Of a DNA stretch of 64,000 nucleotides, positions 15,900 to 24,516 are shown in pieces. The position numbers and the translations under genes are program-made. Source of the stretch: Bacillota bacterium (lineage in GTDB: Bacteria; Bacillota; Clostridia; Christensenellales; CAG-138); NCBI GenBank assembly GCA_023455425.1, contig JAEYCM010000012.1, positions 1 through 64,000 of the forward strand, written 5' to 3'. The notes under the pieces are model-generated. The model worked only from the letters and a program-made list of their open reading frames with translations, was not told where the DNA came from and made no database searches. Every line of letters begins with the position of its first letter. The stretch's first letter is position 1.

Positions 15900-17129
15900 T
15901 TATTCGTAGACGATATCCATCAGAGAAAACACGTTGCTGATGGAGAATGTGGTCCAGTTGTAGGAACCGGAGGAGAAGTGGTTGCTGCGGTACCAGGAGG
16001 TCATCCATTTTTCCAGGTGGGAGGCCAATTCTTCCCGCTGCGCGTCCGTGGAAAGCCGGACGGATACAAAATTATCCCCGCGCGCAAGCGCGGTATCCAG
16101 CGCTTCGTGCAGCGCATCCTTTACGCTTTCCCCATCCGGCACGTAATTGCCGCTCTTGATAAAGTAATTGCTAATATTCTCGGTGCAGGCAGGCAGCGTC
16201 AACGTCTCATACATGCTGTCGAGCGTCCGGCTTTTGTAGATTTCCTCATCCGTCAGGTTGAAGTACGCATAGGAGGAACCGTGGGGAAGCATGCCGTCCG
16301 AATCATCCCATGTGATGTCCATCTGATAATACGCGCCGTCGATGCGGGCGACATTCCAGGCGTGTTTCTGCGGCGCTTTGGGCTGCGCACCGTCGGTGGA
16401 CCAGGCTTCGCCGGTGAGGGTCAGGCACTCGATACCGGCCTCGCGCAGCAGCAGGCTTAACGCCTTGCTGTATCCTTCGCACCGGGCATAGCCGAGCACC
16501 AACGCGCCATAGGCCGTGCCGTCGTACTCACCATCCTCCCGATAGGTACAACGCTCGATCAGCCTGTTATAGAACAGGAGCTGCGCTTCATATTGGCTTA
16601 AGGTCGCGGCCTCCCGCGCCAGAGCGTCCACCACGGATTGCATTTCTTTTTGCGCCGCCTCATATTCGCGTTCGGTCAGGATATAGGTAGGCTGCATGGA
16701 AAGCGCCTGCTCCGGGTTGTTCTCCTGTACAAAGTAGGAATACTCCCCGTTGATCTGATAGAGCTCCGGGCAATCATAGCTTAACAGCCACATCAGCTCC
16801 TTGAGCTTCTGCTCGGATACAGGCTTACTAAACCGGATTTCCTGCTCAAAATTCCGGATGCCCGCATACATCCGCTCGCAAATGCGAAGCTCTTCCGCAG
16901 GCAGGCGCTTGATGAAATACTTCTGGTCGAGATCCGGTATGCCGATACTTTCAACCTCCACAGTGTTTGCGGGGCTGTTCGTTGCGGGAAGGGAAGCGGA
17001 AGGGGATGGCGACAGGAAAAAGTCCGGCGCTTTTTCAAGCAAACCGCACGCGGAAAAAGACGCCGTAAAGAGCGTCAGAGTGATGCAGGTAAGCATTCGG
17101 AATAGTCCGGATTTCCAGCGGTAACGCAA
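15900..17129 (-). CDS. Transglutaminase-like domain lipoprotein
   Basis: A 409-residue exported lipoprotein. From TTG 17129 the chain starts MRYRWKSGLFRMLTC and reaches the lipobox FSAC near residue 26, then a Ser/Pro-rich linker. The C-terminal half carries the papain-like transglutaminase core: Cys in GYARCEGYSKALSLLLREAG, His in KHAWNVARIDGAYY and Asp in QMDITWDDSDG. Such domains act as peptidases or amide-exchange enzymes at the cell surface. The frame is open further upstream, but only this TTG has a good site (GGAGG, six bases away) and gives a correct lipoprotein signal. Substrate unknown. Confidence 0.82.
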   Translation of the reverse strand: MRYRWKSGLFRMLTCITLTLFTASFSACGLLEKAPDFFLSPSPSASLPATNSPANTVEVESIGIPDLDQKYFIKRLPAEELRICERMYAGIRNFEQEIRFSKPVSEQKLKELMWLLSYDCPELYQINGEYSYFVQENNPEQALSMQPTYILTEREYEAAQKEMQSVVDALAREAATLSQYEAQLLFYNRLIERCTYREDGEYDGTAYGALVLGYARCEGYSKALSLLLREAGIECLTLTGEAWSTDGAQPKAPQKHAWNVARIDGAYYQMDITWDDSDGMLPHGSSYAYFNLTDEEIYKSRTLDSMYETLTLPACTENISNYFIKSGNYVPDGESVKDALHEALDTALARGDNFVSVRLSTDAQREELASHLEKWMTSWYRSNHFSSGSYNWTTFSISNVFSLMDIVYE

Positions 17130-17188
17130 AATTTTCCTCCAAGGGTTCCATGATCGGCTTAAAAGGCCGCAGGTTTCTAAATGTAAGG

Positions 17189-18514
17189 CTAGAGCAGCGC
17201 GACGGCTTCCGCCACATTGCGCACAGGGAGCAGGGTGGCGCCTGAAACAGTGGGAAGCGCGTCGGAACGGGGGACGATGAGGTTTGTAAACCCCAGCCGC
17301 ACGCATTCGCGCATGCGCTTTTCCATATGGGAGACCGCGCGCACTTCGCCGGTCAGGCCTACTTCGCCGATTGCCGCGGTGGAAGGCTTGAGCGGCGTTT
17401 CCTTATAGCAGGAGGCCACGCACATGGCCACGCCAAGATCGACTGCGCGCTCCAACAGTTTCAGCCCGCCCACGACGTTTAAATACACATCTTTGTCGGA
17501 AAGCCGCAGCCGCGCCTTGTTTTCAAGGACGGCAAGCAGCAGGGAAAGCCTGCCTGCATCGATGCCTGCGCTGGTGCGCCGGGCGGTGCCAAACGCCGTC
17601 TGCGCTAGGAGTGCCTGCACCTCCGCAAGCATGGGGCGCGTGCCTTCCATGGCACAGGTCACCGCACAGCCGGGCAGATGCGCGCCCGAAAGGAACAGGC
17701 GGGAAGGGTCTTCCACCTGATGCATGCCGTCGTCGCACATTTCAAACACGCCCACCTCATTGGTGGAGCCAAAGCGGTTTTTCACCGCGCGCAGCAGCCG
17801 CAAGTCCGCGTGGCGCTCCCCTTCAAAATAGAGCACGGTATCCACCATATGCTCCAGCACCCGGGGGCCTGCGATCGCGCCATCCTTGGTCACATGTCCC
17901 ACGATGAGCACCGCCGTACCGGTCTGCTTGGCGAGGCGCGTCAAAATCGCCGTCGCCTCCCGTACCTGGCTGATGCTGCCCACCGCGCCCGGAAGATCGG
18001 GGCAGGACATGGTCTGTATCGAGTCGATGATCGCAAACGCAGGGCGCAGCTGCCGTATCTGCGCTTCTATTACGCTAAGGTCGGTTTCCGCAAGCAGCAG
18101 CACTTCTCCCGGAATAGAGAGGCGCTCCGCCCGGAGCTTAATTTGCGCGGGCGATTCTTCGCCGGAAACATAGAGCACTTTCGCACTCCTGGCAAGGCTG
18201 CCCGCAGCCTGCAAAAGCAATGTGGATTTCCCGATGCCGGGGTCTCCGCCAAGAAGCACAGCCATGCCGCGGGCAATGCCGCCGCCAAGCACCCGGTCGA
18301 GTTCCTGCATGCCGGTGGTGTCCCTGCGCGCTTCCTGGGTATCGATATCCGAAAGCGGCAGCGCATGCGCGCCGGAAGATGCGGCTTTTACCTGAACCGC
18401 GCTGGTTTCCACCAACGTGTTCCAGCTGCCGCAGCCGGGGCATTTTCCCAGCCATTTCGCGCTTTCATATCCGCATTCCCCGCAAAAGAAGAGGGGACGG
18501 GCGCTTTTCGCCAT
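17189..18514 (-). CDS. radA: DNA repair protein RadA
   Basis: A 441-residue RecA-like ATPase that helps branch migration and processing of recombination intermediates. It has the N-terminal zinc finger CGECGYESAKWLGKCPGCGSW, Walker A GGDPGIGKST near residue 92, the RadA-specific KNRFGSTNEVG motif and a C-terminal Lon-protease-like domain ending VSHMEKRMRECVRLGFTNLI. I start it at ATG 18514, four bases after GGAGG; an in-frame start eight codons upstream is possible. Confidence 0.95.
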   Translation of the reverse strand: MAKSARPLFFCGECGYESAKWLGKCPGCGSWNTLVETSAVQVKAASSGAHALPLSDIDTQEARRDTTGMQELDRVLGGGIARGMAVLLGGDPGIGKSTLLLQAAGSLARSAKVLYVSGEESPAQIKLRAERLSIPGEVLLLAETDLSVIEAQIRQLRPAFAIIDSIQTMSCPDLPGAVGSISQVREATAILTRLAKQTGTAVLIVGHVTKDGAIAGPRVLEHMVDTVLYFEGERHADLRLLRAVKNRFGSTNEVGVFEMCDDGMHQVEDPSRLFLSGAHLPGCAVTCAMEGTRPMLAEVQALLAQTAFGTARRTSAGIDAGRLSLLLAVLENKARLRLSDKDVYLNVVGGLKLLERAVDLGVAMCVASCYKETPLKPSTAAIGEVGLTGEVRAVSHMEKRMRECVRLGFTNLIVPRSDALPTVSGATLLPVRNVAEAVALL

Positions 18515-18571
18515 GCTACCTCCGTAAGGGCCGCTCATAAGTCCAATTTGCTTAGAATTAGGAAGGAGGTC

Positions 18572-19777
18572 TTATTGAACCACTGCGTATTTCATAATAT
18601 CCCGCTCGCGCGAGGTGACGTCCATCCAAATGACCACGCCGTTGGAAACGCCCAAGAGCTGCGTGCGTTCCCGTTCAATATCCGGCGTGATCTGCACGGT
18701 CTGGCCGTTGTCAAAGAAGTATACATAAATGGCCTCGTTCTTGCTGTACGCCGCAAAGTGATCGGATATGCCGTAATCGGCAATATCTTCCGCAATTACC
18801 TTTGCCGCCAAACCGTTCTGCGTCAGATAGAGGTCGTCCCCCGGGCCATGGTTGCCGTTACGCCAGATCCACTGATTGCCGTTGGTAAGCGGGTCATGCA
18901 CATAGGTGCCGGGCGTATAGGGATTGAAGCTTTGGTCCGAAAGCGTCAGGCTGTAGATGGAACTCGTCGGCTGTGCTTCCGTCGTTTCCCCGGTTGCGCC
19001 GGCGGCGAGGTCGGCAAATACGATCTGGCCGTTTTTCATGGAAACGGCGGACTGCCCGTAGGTCGTGCCGCTAAAGAGCCGGATGGCGGTGTTCTCAAGC
19101 GTATTCAGGTCGCATACGAAGAGCTTGTCCATACGGGTGCCGGTGCGCTCGATCCAGGCCAGCGTATCCCCGTCCAGCTGCAGCACGGGTTGTTCCGCAT
19201 ATACCTGTTTGACGTCATAGAGCTCCCCGGTATCCATGCGTTTTGCCCGGATGATACCGCCCCCGTTTGCCTTTGCATCCAAGTAGACAAGCCACCTGTC
19301 GTTCATCCTGGGATATACATAGCTCTGGTTTTCGAGCGGAACGTCGATTTCTTCCGCCTCGCCTGTCGTGATATCATAGCGGAACAGCAGATCCATGCGC
19401 ACATCGCTGCCCACCAGACGCCCGGCGGTAAAAATCAAAGCGTTGCTCCACGCGTACGGGTCCGCAAACCAGTTGTACCCCGTATAGCCGGAAAGCACGA
19501 CCTCATGCTGGAGATCCACAGGATTGGCGATCGCGGCGGGATGCGGCGTGGGCGTGGGCCGGGCGGTCGGCCGCGGCGTGGGAGTAGGCTGCCATGGCGG
19601 GTTGTAGTTTATGCCAAGCTTGGGCAAAAGCGCGGGAAGCCCAACAAATACGATCAGCGCGATTACGCCAAGTATCGCCGCCACCGTCGCGGAAAACGCC
19701 AGGATCGGTCCTGCGTTCGTGGCCTTGAGGCTGGTGCGTTTGCGTTTGAGCTTATATCGTTTTTCCCGTTTGGGCAT
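18572..19777 (-). CDS. Membrane-anchored beta-propeller-like protein
   Basis: A 401-residue protein with a very basic cytoplasmic N-terminus (KREKRYKLKRKRTSLK), one membrane span (about residues 24-50), a Pro/Thr-rich spacer (WQPTPTPRPTARPTPTPHP) and a large extracellular part of repeated strands such as FRYDITTGEAEEIDVP and RWLVYLDAKANGGG, which resemble TolB/WD40-type blades. No catalytic motif is visible. The start ATG follows AAGGAG. It sits upstream of radA on the same strand with a 57-base gap. Function unknown; sensing or wall binding would be a guess. Confidence 0.7.
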   Translation of the reverse strand: MPKREKRYKLKRKRTSLKATNAGPILAFSATVAAILGVIALIVFVGLPALLPKLGINYNPPWQPTPTPRPTARPTPTPHPAAIANPVDLQHEVVLSGYTGYNWFADPYAWSNALIFTAGRLVGSDVRMDLLFRYDITTGEAEEIDVPLENQSYVYPRMNDRWLVYLDAKANGGGIIRAKRMDTGELYDVKQVYAEQPVLQLDGDTLAWIERTGTRMDKLFVCDLNTLENTAIRLFSGTTYGQSAVSMKNGQIVFADLAAGATGETTEAQPTSSIYSLTLSDQSFNPYTPGTYVHDPLTNGNQWIWRNGNHGPGDDLYLTQNGLAAKVIAEDIADYGISDHFAAYSKNEAIYVYFFDNGQTVQITPDIERERTQLLGVSNGVVIWMDVTSRERDIMKYAVVQ

Positions 19778-19912
19778 ACTAATTCTCCTTGGTCAATAAA
19801 AAAGGAAACTTGACTTTTTCAAGTATATCATAGGGGGGGAGGGCAAACAACCCGCGTGGCCGAAAAGGAAGGAAGCTATAAAACAGGATACATGGATATA
19901 GATCGTGTATCC

Positions 19913-19942
19913 TTGCCATATAATTACCGGTTGTGTTATAAT
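19913..19942 (+). promoter_or_regulatory. tmk promoter
   Basis: TTGCCA, 18-base spacer, perfect TATAAT, about 54 bases before the tmk start. Confidence 0.65.
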
Positions 19943-19995
19943 AACGTGAATTTTAAGCGCCTGAGGCGTCTTTTTCAAACAAGGGGAGGGCAAAA

Positions 19996-20670
19996 ATGGG
20001 TCGCACTGTGGTGATTGCGTTTGAAGGAATCGATGGCAGCGGCAAGACCGTGCAGATGCATCATCTGGAGCGGGCACTCAAAAAGCGCGGTATGCTTGTG
20101 GATACCATGTCCTTTCCCATGTACGGCAGCTTTTTCGGGCGGGAGGTAGGCAATTACCTCACCGGCTCACAGGGAATTGCCGCCTGTGACGTGGATGGGA
20201 AAAGCATGGCGCTCTGGTTTGCGCTCGATCGGTTTGAGGCTTTTCAAAACTATCAGGACGGGGAAGCGGATGTCCTGCTCATCAACCGCTACGTGCTTTC
20301 CAACGCCGTATATCAGAGCATACGGGATTGTGATTTGGACAAGCCGGATTTATTGGATTTTGTGCTGGAGCTTGAATACAACCATTTTTGCATCCCCATT
20401 GCGGACGCGCATGTCTACTTGGATATGAACGTGGAAGAAGCAGGCGAGAACGTGCTAAGAAAAGGCTTCCGCGATTATGTGGGGGAAGGCAAGGACGTAT
20501 ACGAAAAGCAGACGGGGCTGCAGAGCCGCGCGCGCGAAAAATATTTGGAGTACGCGGGGATTTTAGATAACATTCACATCATTCCCTGTATGTACAACGG
20601 CAAGATGCGCAGCGAGCAGGAAATTGCCATGATGGTGGAGGAAGACCTGCTTCGTACCGGCATCCTGTAA
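19996..20670 (+). CDS. tmk: Thymidylate kinase
   Basis: A 224-residue P-loop kinase that phosphorylates dTMP to dTDP with ATP. It shows the P-loop FEGIDGSGKTVQ (residues 9-20), the DR-type segment WFALDRFEAF near residue 75, the substrate strand LLINRYVLSNAVYQ and a lid region DYVGEGKDVYEKQTGLQ. It is close to the usual 210-220 residues. RBS GGGGAGGG. The insertions and the lid differ from the commonest bacterial Tmk, so a related deoxynucleoside kinase is a less likely alternative. Confidence 0.88.
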   Translation: MGRTVVIAFEGIDGSGKTVQMHHLERALKKRGMLVDTMSFPMYGSFFGREVGNYLTGSQGIAACDVDGKSMALWFALDRFEAFQNYQDGEADVLLINRYVLSNAVYQSIRDCDLDKPDLLDFVLELEYNHFCIPIADAHVYLDMNVEEAGENVLRKGFRDYVGEGKDVYEKQTGLQSRAREKYLEYAGILDNIHIIPCMYNGKMRSEQEIAMMVEEDLLRTGIL

Positions 20671-20821
20671 GCATCCTGATTTTAAACGAATTAGTATCGT
20701 GACGCGATCACGAACGCGCCGCGCAGCGGCGGGCGCGCAGATGAATTCCTTCCGATTGCGCGGCCAATAAACGCGCCGGCTTTTCATTTGAGAATAGTAT
20801 CATAAAGTTTTGAGGCGAACC

Positions 20822-21322
20822 ATGGGGATATTTGAAGTGCGCGCGTGGTTTCGGGCGCAAGGTATTCCGGAGGAGATCCGTGAGTTTTCAGTTTCCAGCG
20901 CCACGGTGGAACTGGCGGCGCAGGCGCTGGGGGTGGCCCCGGCGCTGATCGCAAAAACCCTTTCCTTTGAAACGGCTGACAGCGCCATGCTGCTGCTTGC
21001 GGCGGGTGACGCGCGGGTGGACAACCGCAAGTTTCGCGAAACATTCGGCTTTAAGGCAAAAATGCTTTCCGCGGAGGATGCGTTGCGTCTTACCGGCCAT
21101 GCTGTCGGCGGCGTTTGCCCGTTTGCTTTGAAAAATCCCTTGCCGGTTTATCTGGATTCTTCGCTCTGCCGCTTCCCCACGGTGTATCCTGCGGCGGGGA
21201 GTCCCTCCTCCTGCGTGGTCATCACGCCGGAACGGCTGCAGGAAATCACAAGCGGCGTCTATGTGGACGTTTGCAAATTGCCCGAACAAAGCGAAACCCA
21301 AGTGGGCACGCAATCTGCATGA
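20822..21322 (+). CDS. YbaK/EbsC family aminoacyl-tRNA deacylase
   Basis: A 166-residue single-domain protein of the YbaK/ProX editing family, which hydrolyses wrongly charged Cys-tRNA(Pro) or similar. It has FSVSSATVELAAQALGVAPALIAKTLSF near the start, with the catalytic-type lysine in IAKT, DNRKFRETFGFKAKMLSAED and GGVCPFALKNPLPVYLDSSL. The ATG at 20822 follows GAGGCG. Substrate specificity cannot be fixed by eye. Confidence 0.9.
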   Translation: MGIFEVRAWFRAQGIPEEIREFSVSSATVELAAQALGVAPALIAKTLSFETADSAMLLLAAGDARVDNRKFRETFGFKAKMLSAEDALRLTGHAVGGVCPFALKNPLPVYLDSSLCRFPTVYPAAGSPSSCVVITPERLQEITSGVYVDVCKLPEQSETQVGTQSA

Positions 21323-21742
21323 ACGGGCGTCGTTCATACAATACTAAGCACACAGCGCGCTTTTCGCCAGCGACAAAGTCTGCGGACTTTGTCGCTGGGT
21401 TTTCTGTAGGTTAAAATGCCGCTTATGGCGGCATTTTTTCCGCGGATTTGACTCACATGCACCCGAATGACACATTCGGGTACTCTACAAGGAATGATCT
21501 GCAGCTTACGCTGCACAACCAATCGTCCCATCGGATTGAATGTGGGCTTCCGCAGGGAAGCGGGTTCGGCGGCTTATGAGAGCCGAAAATCGATCCCGTG
21601 AATCGATTTTAGAACCCTGGCGCCTCTTCCGCGAATCCCCCACACCCCCAGAGATGGTAGACGGGGAGTGCGCTCTATTATTTTTACACCACATAATTTT
21701 TTAGGCTATAAAAATATTTTTTAGGAAAATGTCCGGGAAGCA
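21323..21742 (+). other. Hairpin-rich non-coding region, no gene seen
   Basis: About 420 bases without a supported gene. Besides the paired-hairpin element it contains ACCCGAAT with ATTCGGGT (21461-21481), TGCAGC with GCTGCA (21500-21515), TTCGGC with GCCGAA (21565-21587) and AAAATCGAT with ATCGATTTT (21586-21610). This density of inverted repeats suggests a folded RNA or stacked terminators ahead of the PLP enzyme gene. Confidence 0.5.
21367..21460 (+). repeat. Paired-hairpin intergenic element, copy 2
   Basis: CCAGCGACAAAGTC pairs with GACTTTGTCGCTGG (21367-21398); then GTTTTCTGTAGGTTAAAA; then ATGCCGC with GCGGCAT and a T run (21413-21439); then CCGCGGATTTGACTCACATG. The two linker sequences match copy 1 at 11471-11530 (minus strand), whereas both stems differ. 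Confidence 0.65.
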
Positions 21743-21771
21743 TTTACAAACGTTCCGTGATGGGCTACACT
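21743..21771 (+). promoter_or_regulatory. Promoter of PLP enzyme gene
   Basis: TTTACA, 17-base spacer, TACACT, about 75 bases before the start codon at 21846. It lies downstream of the hairpin region, so those hairpins need not be part of the mRNA leader. Confidence 0.6.
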
Positions 21772-21845
21772 GTTGGTAAAACCAGCATATGCCTCAACAG
21801 GCGTTCTTCAGAGCATACAGAACAAAAAGAAACGAGGAGAGCAAC

Positions 21846-23321
21846 ATGATTGATTTAACGGTGAATCGGGCAAATCTTGAGCGCACCATAAAGAGGGCGC
21901 GCGAGAACAAAATCGTCATTCCGACGCTCAAGCAGATGCGCGATCCCAAGCTCGTGCCCGAAAAGATCAAAAAGGAGCTCAAGCATACTGGCCTTTGGGA
22001 CATCAGCCCTGTCAACCTGTTCCGCATCAGCTGGCACAATGAGCCCAAGATGAGCGGCGGCGAATATGGCGACGTGAACTATCTGGAGATTCCCTCCGCT
22101 TTGAGCGGCGTAAAAGCGCGCATCGTCGTGCTCACCGGCAAGTGGTTCCCCACAGGCTGCCATAAGGTCGGCGCGTCGTTCGGCTGCTTGGCTCCGCGCC
22201 TTGTCACCGGTCAGTTCGACCCTACCTACCACAAGGCGGTGTGGCCTTCCACCGGTAACTACTGCCGCGGCGGTGCATACAACTCCAAGCTGCTCTCCTG
22301 TGACTCCGTAGCCATTCTGCCTGCGGAAATGAGCCGTGAGCGCTTTGAGTGGCTGTCTAAGATCGCGGGCGAAGTCATCGCAACCCCCGGTTGCGAAAGC
22401 AACGTTAAGGAAATTTTCGATAAGACCTGGGAGCTTAAGAACACCCGTGAAGACGTCATCATCTTCAACCAGTTCGAAGAAATGGGCAACCACCTGTGGC
22501 ACTACACTGTCACCGGCAAGGCCATTGAGGACGCGTTCCTCCAGCTCAAGGGTGAAAACAGCCGCCTTGCGGGCATGGCCTTCACCTCCGGCTCCGCGGG
22601 CACCATGGCCAGCGGCGACTATATTAAGGAACAGTACCCGCACGCAAAGCTCGCCGTCGGCGAAGCGCTGCAGTGCCCCACGCTTTTAAATAACGGCTTT
22701 GGCGGCCATCGCATCGAAGGCATCGGCGATAAGCACGTCCCCTGGGTGCACAACGTCAAGAATACCGACATGGTCATTGCCATCGACGACGAAGACAGCC
22801 AGAACCTCCTGCGCCTGTTCAACGAACCCACCGGCCGCGAATATCTCATCAGCGAGCTGGGTCTCGACCCCGCGTTTGTGGAGAAGCTTTCGCTCCTGGG
22901 CATTTCCGGTATCGCCAACGTGCTCTGCTGCATCAAGATGGCGAAGTACTACGAGCTGACCGAAGACGATCTGCTCTTTACCGTAGGCACCGACTCCGCG
23001 GAAATGTACGGTTCCCGCGTGGCCGAACTGGCGGAAAAGAACGGCGCATACAGTGCCACCAAGGCCGCTGGCGACTATTACGAGCATATGCACGGCATCC
23101 GCACGGATACCATGGAAGAGCTCACCTACGAGGCGAGGAAGCGCGTGCACAACCTCAAGTACTACACCTGGGTGGAACAGCAGGGCAAATCCGTGGAGGA
23201 ACTCAACGCCCAGTGGTACGATTACGACAATTACTGGGGCGGCATCCACAAGCAGGCCGAAGAAGTCGACGCGCTCATCGACGCGTTCAACGCGGAAACC
23301 GGCGTGCTCGAAAGCCTGTAA
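21846..23321 (+). CDS. PLP-dependent enzyme, cysteine/threonine synthase fold
   Basis: A 491-residue protein of fold-type II PLP enzymes, longer than cysteine synthase (about 310). The probable cofactor lysine is in FPTGCHKVGASFGCLAPRLV near residue 105, where cysteine synthases have PTGSxK; PSTGNYCRGGAYNSKLL is the asparagine loop and AFTSGSAGTMASGDYI the phosphate-binding glycine loop. The remainder (HIEGIGDKHVPWVHNVKN and beyond) has no motif I can assign. It stands alone between its own promoter and terminator, so the substrate is not revealed by neighbours. ATG 21846 is preceded by GAGGAG. Confidence 0.8.
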   Translation: MIDLTVNRANLERTIKRARENKIVIPTLKQMRDPKLVPEKIKKELKHTGLWDISPVNLFRISWHNEPKMSGGEYGDVNYLEIPSALSGVKARIVVLTGKWFPTGCHKVGASFGCLAPRLVTGQFDPTYHKAVWPSTGNYCRGGAYNSKLLSCDSVAILPAEMSRERFEWLSKIAGEVIATPGCESNVKEIFDKTWELKNTREDVIIFNQFEEMGNHLWHYTVTGKAIEDAFLQLKGENSRLAGMAFTSGSAGTMASGDYIKEQYPHAKLAVGEALQCPTLLNNGFGGHRIEGIGDKHVPWVHNVKNTDMVIAIDDEDSQNLLRLFNEPTGREYLISELGLDPAFVEKLSLLGISGIANVLCCIKMAKYYELTEDDLLFTVGTDSAEMYGSRVAELAEKNGAYSATKAAGDYYEHMHGIRTDTMEELTYEARKRVHNLKYYTWVEQQGKSVEELNAQWYDYDNYWGGIHKQAEEVDALIDAFNAETGVLESL

Positions 23322-23349
23322 CGGATATTTACCAAAGCAAGTATATACA

Positions 23350-23383
23350 ACAAAGGCCGCCGTTTTTCGGCGGCCTTTGTTTG
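23350..23383 (+). terminator. Terminator after PLP enzyme gene
   Basis: ACAAAGGCCGCCG, loop TTTTT, CGGCGGCCTTTGT: 13 perfect pairs. Confidence 0.85.
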
Positions 23384-23404
23384 TTGTAAGATAGGCTGCG
23401 CGCC

Positions 23405-23433
23405 TTGACAGGGCAGGGAGTCTGCCCTACAAT
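23405..23433 (+). promoter_or_regulatory. lar cluster promoter with spacer operator
   Basis: Perfect TTGACA, 17-base spacer, TACAAT, 85 bases before larE. The spacer itself is an inverted repeat, GGGCAG (23411-23416) and CTGCCC (23422-23427), a place where a repressor dimer would block RNA polymerase. Confidence 0.7.
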
Positions 23434-23517
23434 GAAAGCTCACGTAAACATGAATCATGCGGGGTATCTATACGTTCGAAAAGACAGGCAATATCAGGAT
23501 TAGGGGAGTGGAATCAA

Positions 23518-24321
23518 TTGAGCGAACAGGCAAAATTAGAAGCATTGCAAACATATCTTAAAAGCTTGGGCAGCGTCGCCGTCGCGTTTTCAGGCGGCGT
23601 CGATTCGACATTCTTATTAAAAGTGGTGCAGGATACGCTGCCGGGAAACGTCATTGCGGTCACGGCGCGTTCCTGTTCGTTTCCGGAGCGGGAGCTACAT
23701 GAGGCCATCGCCTTTACCAAGCGGCATAATATCCCGCATGTCATCTGCGAGTCGGAAGAATTGAGTATCGAAGGCTTCTCCAATAACCCCGTCAACCGCT
23801 GTTATTTGTGCAAGACGGAACTGTTCACCAAGCTCAAGGCGATTGCTGCGGAGCGCGGGATGAACCATGTCGTGGAGGGTTCCAATGCGGACGATATGGG
23901 GGATTACCGGCCAGGCCTCAAGGCTGTGGAGGAACTCGAGGTAAAAAGTCCGCTGCGGCATGTTGGGCTGAACAAAGCGGAAATTCGCAGCCTTTCAAAG
24001 GCCATGGGACTTCCGACATGGGAAAAGCAATCCTTCGCGTGTCTCTCCTCGCGTTTTGTATACGGGGAACGGATTACCGAAGAAAAGCTCAAAATGGTGG
24101 ATCGGGCGGAGCAGCTGCTGCTGGATATGGGCTTCAGGCAGGTGCGCGTGCGCATCCACGGAAACCTGGCCCGCATTGAGGTTGGGGCACAGGAATTGGA
24201 AAGGATCATGGAGCGCTCCGTGCGGGAAACACTGCACGCGGAACTCAAGCAGATCGGCTTTGCCTATGTCACGCTGGACCTTCTCGGCTACCGCACCGGC
24301 AGCATGAACGAAACGCTCTAA
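23518..24321 (+). CDS. larE: Sulfur transferase LarE of nickel-pincer cofactor synthesis
   Basis: A 267-residue PP-loop enzyme. LarE adenylates the pyridinium carboxylate precursor and replaces its carboxylate oxygen by sulfur taken from a cysteine. The PP-loop is VAFSGGVDSTFLLK (residues 21-34). Cysteines occur in NRCYLCKTELF and in KQSFACLSSRFVYGERI; the latter position is where the sacrificial cysteine lies in Lactobacillus LarE. The start is TTG 23518 with AGGGGAG upstream. It heads a cluster with ECF-type transporter genes, larB and larC. Confidence 0.92.
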   Translation: MSEQAKLEALQTYLKSLGSVAVAFSGGVDSTFLLKVVQDTLPGNVIAVTARSCSFPERELHEAIAFTKRHNIPHVICESEELSIEGFSNNPVNRCYLCKTELFTKLKAIAAERGMNHVVEGSNADDMGDYRPGLKAVEELEVKSPLRHVGLNKAEIRSLSKAMGLPTWEKQSFACLSSRFVYGERITEEKLKMVDRAEQLLLDMGFRQVRVRIHGNLARIEVGAQELERIMERSVRETLHAELKQIGFAYVTLDLLGYRTGSMNETL

Positions 24322-24411
24322 TATTAGAGTAGGGTGGGACATCCCCATAGGAATGGATTCTTAGGGATGACGGCCCTAAGCGGGAGCATGAGGGCAGATT
24401 CCACCATTGCA

Positions 24412-24440
24412 TTGATAAACGCATATCTGTGCGGTACACT
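24412..24440 (+). promoter_or_regulatory. Possible internal promoter before ecfT
   Basis: TTGATA, 17-base spacer, TACACT in the 195-base gap after larE. I found no NikM/CbiM-like ORF in that gap. Confidence 0.4.
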
Positions 24441-24516
24441 GTAAACAGGCAGAAAAAGTACCATATGGTATGTGTTCAGGAAACGAGGATGACTTACGGC
24501 GAACCTTGGCGCAAAA

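Noticed and set aside
17678..19813. A 711-codon open frame on the plus strand opposite radA and the beta-propeller-like gene
   Set aside because: It is antisense to two well-supported genes, has an Arg/His-rich composition typical of antisense frames in GC-rich DNA and no ribosome binding site.
24322..24440. A nickel/cobalt (NiCo) riboswitch before ecfT
   Set aside because: I could not match the conserved NiCo junction sequences; only a possible promoter is visible.
24322..24516. A NikM/CbiM gene or remnant between larE and ecfT
   Set aside because: Translated frames in the gap show no CbiM motif such as the usual MHIPDG start, and are broken by stops.
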